Shown here: piece after piece, positions 59,956-64,000 of the stretch
Layout: every line of letters starts with the position of its first letter
Numbering within the stretch: position 1 is the first letter of the stretch
DNA from: Stenotrophomonas sp. SY1
GTDB lineage: Bacteria > Pseudomonadota > Gammaproteobacteria > Xanthomonadales > Xanthomonadaceae
DNA length: 64,000 bases
NCBI RefSeq assembly: GCF_021202945.1
Contig: NZ_JAJOYR010000003.1
Location: 1 to 64,000 of the forward strand
Direction: 5' to 3'
Program-made: the position numbers and the translations under genes
The notes under the pieces: model-generated
Databases searched by the model: none
Told to the model about the DNA's origin: nothing
Seen by the model: the letters and a program-made list of their open reading frames with translations, nothing else

Positions 59956-61106
59956 GCCAGCCCCCGGCGACGACGCACACTGGCCATCCAGCGTTCCAGC
60001 AGGAACAGCAGCGCGATGGTTGCGATCAGCCACGGCGCCAGTTCGCGTGCCGGCTGCGGGTAGCTGGCTGCACCGGTGTCCGGCGTCATCGATTCGGCGG
60101 CGGCGCGGACGGGTGCGGGCAGCGGCTGCAGCAACGACCGCAGCTGCTGCGGGAAACGTGCGTCCAGCAGCGCGGGCATCGTTGCCGCCTCCAGCGTGCC
60201 GGTCCAGCGCCACCAGCGCTGGTTGTTGTGGGTGATCTGCTCCAGCAACAGGTTGCCGGCGTCGTCATGCCACAACGGCGTCCGTTGCGCGCCCTGCGGA
60301 ACCGGCAGCCGCGCATCAACCAGCAACGTGCCGCCACGGTCGGCCCAGGCCAGCAGGTCGGCAGGCAGCGGCTTGCTCGACAGCCACACCCGCACAGCGG
60401 GGTTGTCGGTGAAGGCCTGGCCATCATCGGCCACGTTGAGTTCGGTATCGGGCTGCCACGCGTGGTTGAGCGCACGCAGATAGCGCAACGCGGCCTTGCC
60501 TTCGGCGTCGTGGCGCACCTGCAACTGCGGTGCAGTGCGTGTTGCCGGCGCCGCCTGTGTGCCGGGTGTTTCGATCACCTGCCAGCGCACCGCGCGCGAC
60601 AACTGCGGGCGTTGTGCATCCCAGCCATCGACCAGCGAAGGAACGATCACCGTCAGCGGTGCTTCCGCTGGCAGCGTCGCATCCAGTTCGCGCAGCAGGC
60701 TGGCGATTGGCTGCTGCGTGTGCGGTGGCGTCGTGTCCGGCTCGATGCGCGGGAATGCCGGCGCCAGCCACAACCAACGCGCTTCCGGCTCAGCGACAAC
60801 GGCATGCGCCTTGTCCAAGGCCACGCCGGGCAGTACCGCGACGCGGGGCGTGGTATCGCGCAGGCCTTCCAGTGCAGGCCGAGCCAGCAGCACCGCCAAC
60901 AGCGCAAGCAGCAGCAAGCGCACCAGCAGCAGCGGCCATTCGTCGAAACGGATGCGGCGGCGCGGGCGCGGCTTGGCCGACAACCAGCGCAGCGCGGCAA
61001 AATCGATCAGCTGTTGCTGGTCGCGCCGGGCCAGATGAATCAGCAGCGGCAACAGCAACGCGGCCAGCGCGAGCAGGCCTGCCGGGAACAGCCACAACAG
61101 GCTCAT
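59952..61106 (-). CDS. BatA N-terminal-type membrane protein, MoxR operon
   Basis: 384 residues. The N-terminus (LLWLFPAGLLALAALLLPLLIHL) and the next helix (PLLLVRLLLLALLAVLLARPAL) match the aerotolerance BatA N-terminal domain. A large mixed region follows with RLPVPQGAQRTPLW and a C-terminal helix (LAPWLIATIALLFLLERW). No complete vWA MIDAS is visible. It overlaps the DUF58 gene by four bases and the next gene by four, so it is tightly co-translated. Confidence 0.8.
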   Translation of the reverse strand: MSLLWLFPAGLLALAALLLPLLIHLARRDQQQLIDFAALRWLSAKPRPRRRIRFDEWPLLLVRLLLLALLAVLLARPALEGLRDTTPRVAVLPGVALDKAHAVVAEPEARWLWLAPAFPRIEPDTTPPHTQQPIASLLRELDATLPAEAPLTVIVPSLVDGWDAQRPQLSRAVRWQVIETPGTQAAPATRTAPQLQVRHDAEGKAALRYLRALNHAWQPDTELNVADDGQAFTDNPAVRVWLSSKPLPADLLAWADRGGTLLVDARLPVPQGAQRTPLWHDDAGNLLLEQITHNNQRWWRWTGTLEAATMPALLDARFPQQLRSLLQPLPAPVRAAAESMTPDTGAASYPQPARELAPWLIATIALLFLLERWMASVRRRRGLA

Positions 61107-62002
61107 GCACCGCCTCCGCGCCGCGCAAACAGCCGTTGCAGCGGCGCATCGAGCGGTTCATCGAGATAGGCGGTGTCGTGGCGGATGCCGGCCGATTGCA
61201 AACGCGCATCCAGGGTGCGGCGTGCCTCGGCAAAGCGTGCGAGATAGTCGGCGCGGACGCTGGCGCCATCACTGAGCAGTTCCTGCCCGGTTTCCGGATC
61301 ACGGAAGCGGTGACCATCGCGGAACGGGAAGTCGCGCTCCTCGACGGTGAGCAGCTGCAGATGCACCACGTCGCGGCCGGCCTTGGCCAGGCGTTCGGCC
61401 AGTTCAATCGCCGCCTCGTCAAAGCCGTCGCCGATCATCACCACCAGATCATGCGCGGCGATACGTTCCCAGATCGGCTTCAGCTGCTCCCCGACGGGCC
61501 ATTGCCCGCGTGCGTGCAGCCCATGCAGTTGCAGGTGCATCCGGTCGCGCTGACGCAGGCCATTGCCGGCCGGCAGCAGTTGCAGGCCGTCGCCGTTGAT
61601 GGCGATCAACCCGAACGCATCGCCCTGCTGCAGCGCCAGTTCGACCACGCAACCGGCCAGTGCCTTGGCCGCGTGCAGACGGTTCCACTCGCGGCGTGCC
61701 TGGTCGGCCTGCTGCATCGATGCCGTGGCATCGAGGATCAGCCACACCGTGAGCGGGCTTTCGCGTTCTGATTCACGCACGAAGAAGCGGTCCGAGCGGC
61801 CGTACAGCTTCCAGTCGATCTGACGCAGCTCATCGCCCGGTTCGTAGGCCCGGTACTGCGCAAATTCCAGCCCGGCGCCGCGGCTGCGGCTGGCGTGCAT
61901 GCCGATGCCACGGCTGCCGCTGGCCCGCTGCGGGGTCAGCCGCAGCGCACGCAGGCGGCTGCGTACGTCGGCGGGAATCAGCGGTGGAGCGGGCGCCATC
62001 AC
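61103..62002 (-). CDS. DUF58 protein, MoxR operon
   Basis: 299 residues. The family block GAGLEFAQYRAYEPGDELRQIDWKLYGRSDRFFVRESERES and LTVWLILDATASM (vWA-like Asp) are complete; GLIAINGDGLQLLP follows. Proteins of this family accompany MoxR ATPases and are thought to be partners or substrates of the chaperone. It begins 13 bases after the moxR stop and overlaps the next gene. Confidence 0.92.
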   Translation of the reverse strand: MMAPAPPLIPADVRSRLRALRLTPQRASGSRGIGMHASRSRGAGLEFAQYRAYEPGDELRQIDWKLYGRSDRFFVRESERESPLTVWLILDATASMQQADQARREWNRLHAAKALAGCVVELALQQGDAFGLIAINGDGLQLLPAGNGLRQRDRMHLQLHGLHARGQWPVGEQLKPIWERIAAHDLVVMIGDGFDEAAIELAERLAKAGRDVVHLQLLTVEERDFPFRDGHRFRDPETGQELLSDGASVRADYLARFAEARRTLDARLQSAGIRHDTAYLDEPLDAPLQRLFARRGGGA

Positions 62003-62015
62003 TGCGTGTGGTCGA

Positions 62016-63005
<990 letters not shown>

Positions 63006-63021
63006 GCGGTCACCAGTGGGG

Positions 63022-63738
63022 TCAGTGCGTCAGTGCGTACATCACGATGTTCACGCCGAACTTGGTGTTGTCTTCGGCCAGGAAGCGCTTGTTGCGCCAG
63101 TCGTAGTCCCATTCGCAACCGTAGTCCTTGTTGCTGTAGAGCACGCCCAGGCGGCCATCGATCTCGATGCCCTTGAGGTAGTCGTGGATCAGGTCATCGC
63201 CCCAGCCGTTGAGCTCGAAGCCGGTGGCAGGCGGGCCTTCGGGGAACTTGAAGAAGCTGTTGTAGAGCGCGTGGTTGTTGGGCAGTTTCTTCAGGCCGTT
63301 GGCACCAAAGATGCTGCGCATCTGCGCTTCGAACGAGGTGGCGAACAGGCCGTCGATGTCGTGGTTGCAGTCATCGACGAAGACGAAGCCGCCGTTGCGC
63401 ACGTAGCGCTCGAAGTTGCGGCGCTCGTCGGGATTGAACTCGACCAGCTTGTGCCCGGCCAGGTAGCAGAACGGTGCGCGCAGCATCTTCGGGTCGGACA
63501 GCGCGATGACGTGTTCGGTGGGGTCCACGCGCAGCGTCGTGTAGTCCACCAGCGAGGTGATCAGGTTGGACGGCATGCGCGCGTCCACGTCCCAGTCGCC
63601 GGAATCGTACTTCAGGCGCGTGAACCAGAAGTCGTAGCGGCTGGCCTGCGCGTTGGCCCGTTCGGGCAATGCGGCCGCCACTGCGCCGCCAAGCAGCAGC
63701 TGCAGGAATTGCGCTCGCGTTAGACGGGACTGGAGCAA
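63022..63738 (-). CDS. DUF4159 protein, start of the MoxR operon in this window
   Basis: 238 residues with a TTG start at 63738. The N-terminus (TRAQFLQLLLGGAVAAALPERANA) is a signal, possibly Tat-independent since only one Arg precedes it. The body is DUF4159: YDFWFTRLKYDSGDWDVDARMP, GGFVFVDDCNHDIDGLFATSFEAQMRSIFG, and GVLYSNKDYGCEWDYDW. DUF4159 is a glutamine-amidotransferase-like periplasmic domain found with MoxR/DUF58 genes. A repeat pair separates it from the TldD-like gene. Confidence 0.85.
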   Translation of the reverse strand: MLQSRLTRAQFLQLLLGGAVAAALPERANAQASRYDFWFTRLKYDSGDWDVDARMPSNLITSLVDYTTLRVDPTEHVIALSDPKMLRAPFCYLAGHKLVEFNPDERRNFERYVRNGGFVFVDDCNHDIDGLFATSFEAQMRSIFGANGLKKLPNNHALYNSFFKFPEGPPATGFELNGWGDDLIHDYLKGIEIDGRLGVLYSNKDYGCEWDYDWRNKRFLAEDNTKFGVNIVMYALTH

Positions 63739-63763
63739 AGTAGAAAATCTCTGGGGCGCTGAA

Positions 63764-63890
63764 GCCCCTCTCCCTGTGGGAGAGGGGTTGGGGAGAGGGC
63801 AGGGCGGAGCCTGATGGTGCTGAATGCCACAGTGCTTCGCGCCGTACCCTCATCCGCCCTTCGGGCACCTTCTCCCGGTGGGAGAAGGAG
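63764..63890. repeat. CCCTCTCCC hairpins between TldD-like and DUF4159 genes
   Basis: CCCTCTCCCTGTGGGAGAGGGG near 63770 with GGTTGGGGAGAGGG, then CCCTCATCCGCCCTTCGGGC and CTTCTCCCGGTGGGAGAAG at 63848-63887. This is the same short-hairpin family seen at 0.9, 10.3, 26.3 and 44.5 kb. Confidence 0.8.
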
Positions 63891-63896
63891 TATCAA

Positions 63897-64000
63897 TCAC
63901 ACCGCATCCGACAACGAAGTGAACGTGAAGTCACGCAGTTTCATCGGCGGGATCATCATCACGAAGCTGGACTCGTCACCGGCCACGCGCACCGGCTTGC
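63897..64000 (-). CDS. C-terminal end of a gene cut by the right edge (possible TldD/PmbA-family protein)
   Basis: 34 codons open on the minus strand from the window edge to TGA at 63899-63897. The tail reads KPVRVAGDESSFVMMIPPMK then LRDFTFTSLSDAV. The stretch and its neighbourhood suggest a TldD/PmbA-family metallopeptidase-like protein, which accompanies DUF4159-MoxR genes in this group as I recall. The identification is weak because no catalytic motif is in view. Confidence 0.4.
   Translation of the reverse strand, partial: KPVRVAGDESSFVMMIPPMKLRDFTFTSLSDAV

Noticed and set aside
57697..60063. A 788-residue plus-strand frame across the MoxR-operon genes.
   Set aside because: Antisense to co-oriented overlapping genes with matching families.

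Overview
The window is high-GC chromosomal DNA from a gamma-proteobacterium of the Xanthomonadaceae, most likely Stenotrophomonas. The best evidence is the many small palindromic repeats carrying the GTAG tetranucleotide (SMAG-type REP elements), together with gene types common in that group: several TonB receptors, a Rep helicase, OpgD, a phenylalanine hydroxylase and paired pirin/LysR loci. I see no rRNA, tRNA, CRISPR array, transposase or prophage. The DNA is densely coding, and most gaps hold short palindromes or long G/C-biased inverted repeats.

Layout. 1-761: a thiol dioxygenase and the start of an overlapping gene that carries a partial copy of it. 1333-12562: a uronate/pectin-type catabolic island. 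It holds two exported esterases, a hydratase-like enzyme, a TRAP transporter (DctP-DctQ-DctM), a LacI regulator, a KduD-type dehydrogenase, an RpiB-family isomerase, and an exported GDSL acetylesterase fused to a cupin. Two promoters share the same LacI-like operator core, which ties the island together. 12784-15355: an outer-membrane beta-barrel protein and a LysR/pirin divergon. 15577-19683: a four-gene operon (DUF3348, DUF802, a MotB/OmpA-like protein, DUF2894). It looks like an ion-driven stator motor of the MotAB/ZorAB type with a roughly 500-residue cytoplasmic tail, and it is the best candidate here for an undescribed system. 19884-24569: a Fur-controlled siderophore receptor with two small membrane proteins and a PepSY reductase-like protein.

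24815-29363: phenylalanine hydroxylase with a divergent Lrp regulator, a patatin lipoprotein whose 3' end is repeated downstream, and a GYF-AIM24 protein. 29538-41673: a TonB receptor, a GH18 chitinase-like protein, a class A acid phosphatase, an ABC ATPase, a fatty-acid desaturase with an EF-hand protein, MutM, OpgD, thymidine kinase and a Sel1-like protein. 41833-53534: Rep helicase, a GNAT enzyme, a short-chain fatty-acid transporter, two isochorismatase-fold hydrolases with a second pirin/LysR divergon, an oxidoreductase with an HxlR repressor, and an M61 peptidase. 53861-55771: a multidomain amidase. 56042-63738: a MoxR-DUF58-BatA-like-DUF4175-like operon with DUF4159, probably preceded by a TldD/PmbA-family gene cut by the right edge.

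Coding starts were moved from the longest frame where a ribosome-binding site, signal peptide or gene overlap supported a later start. All family names come from motif recognition by eye; no database search was run.
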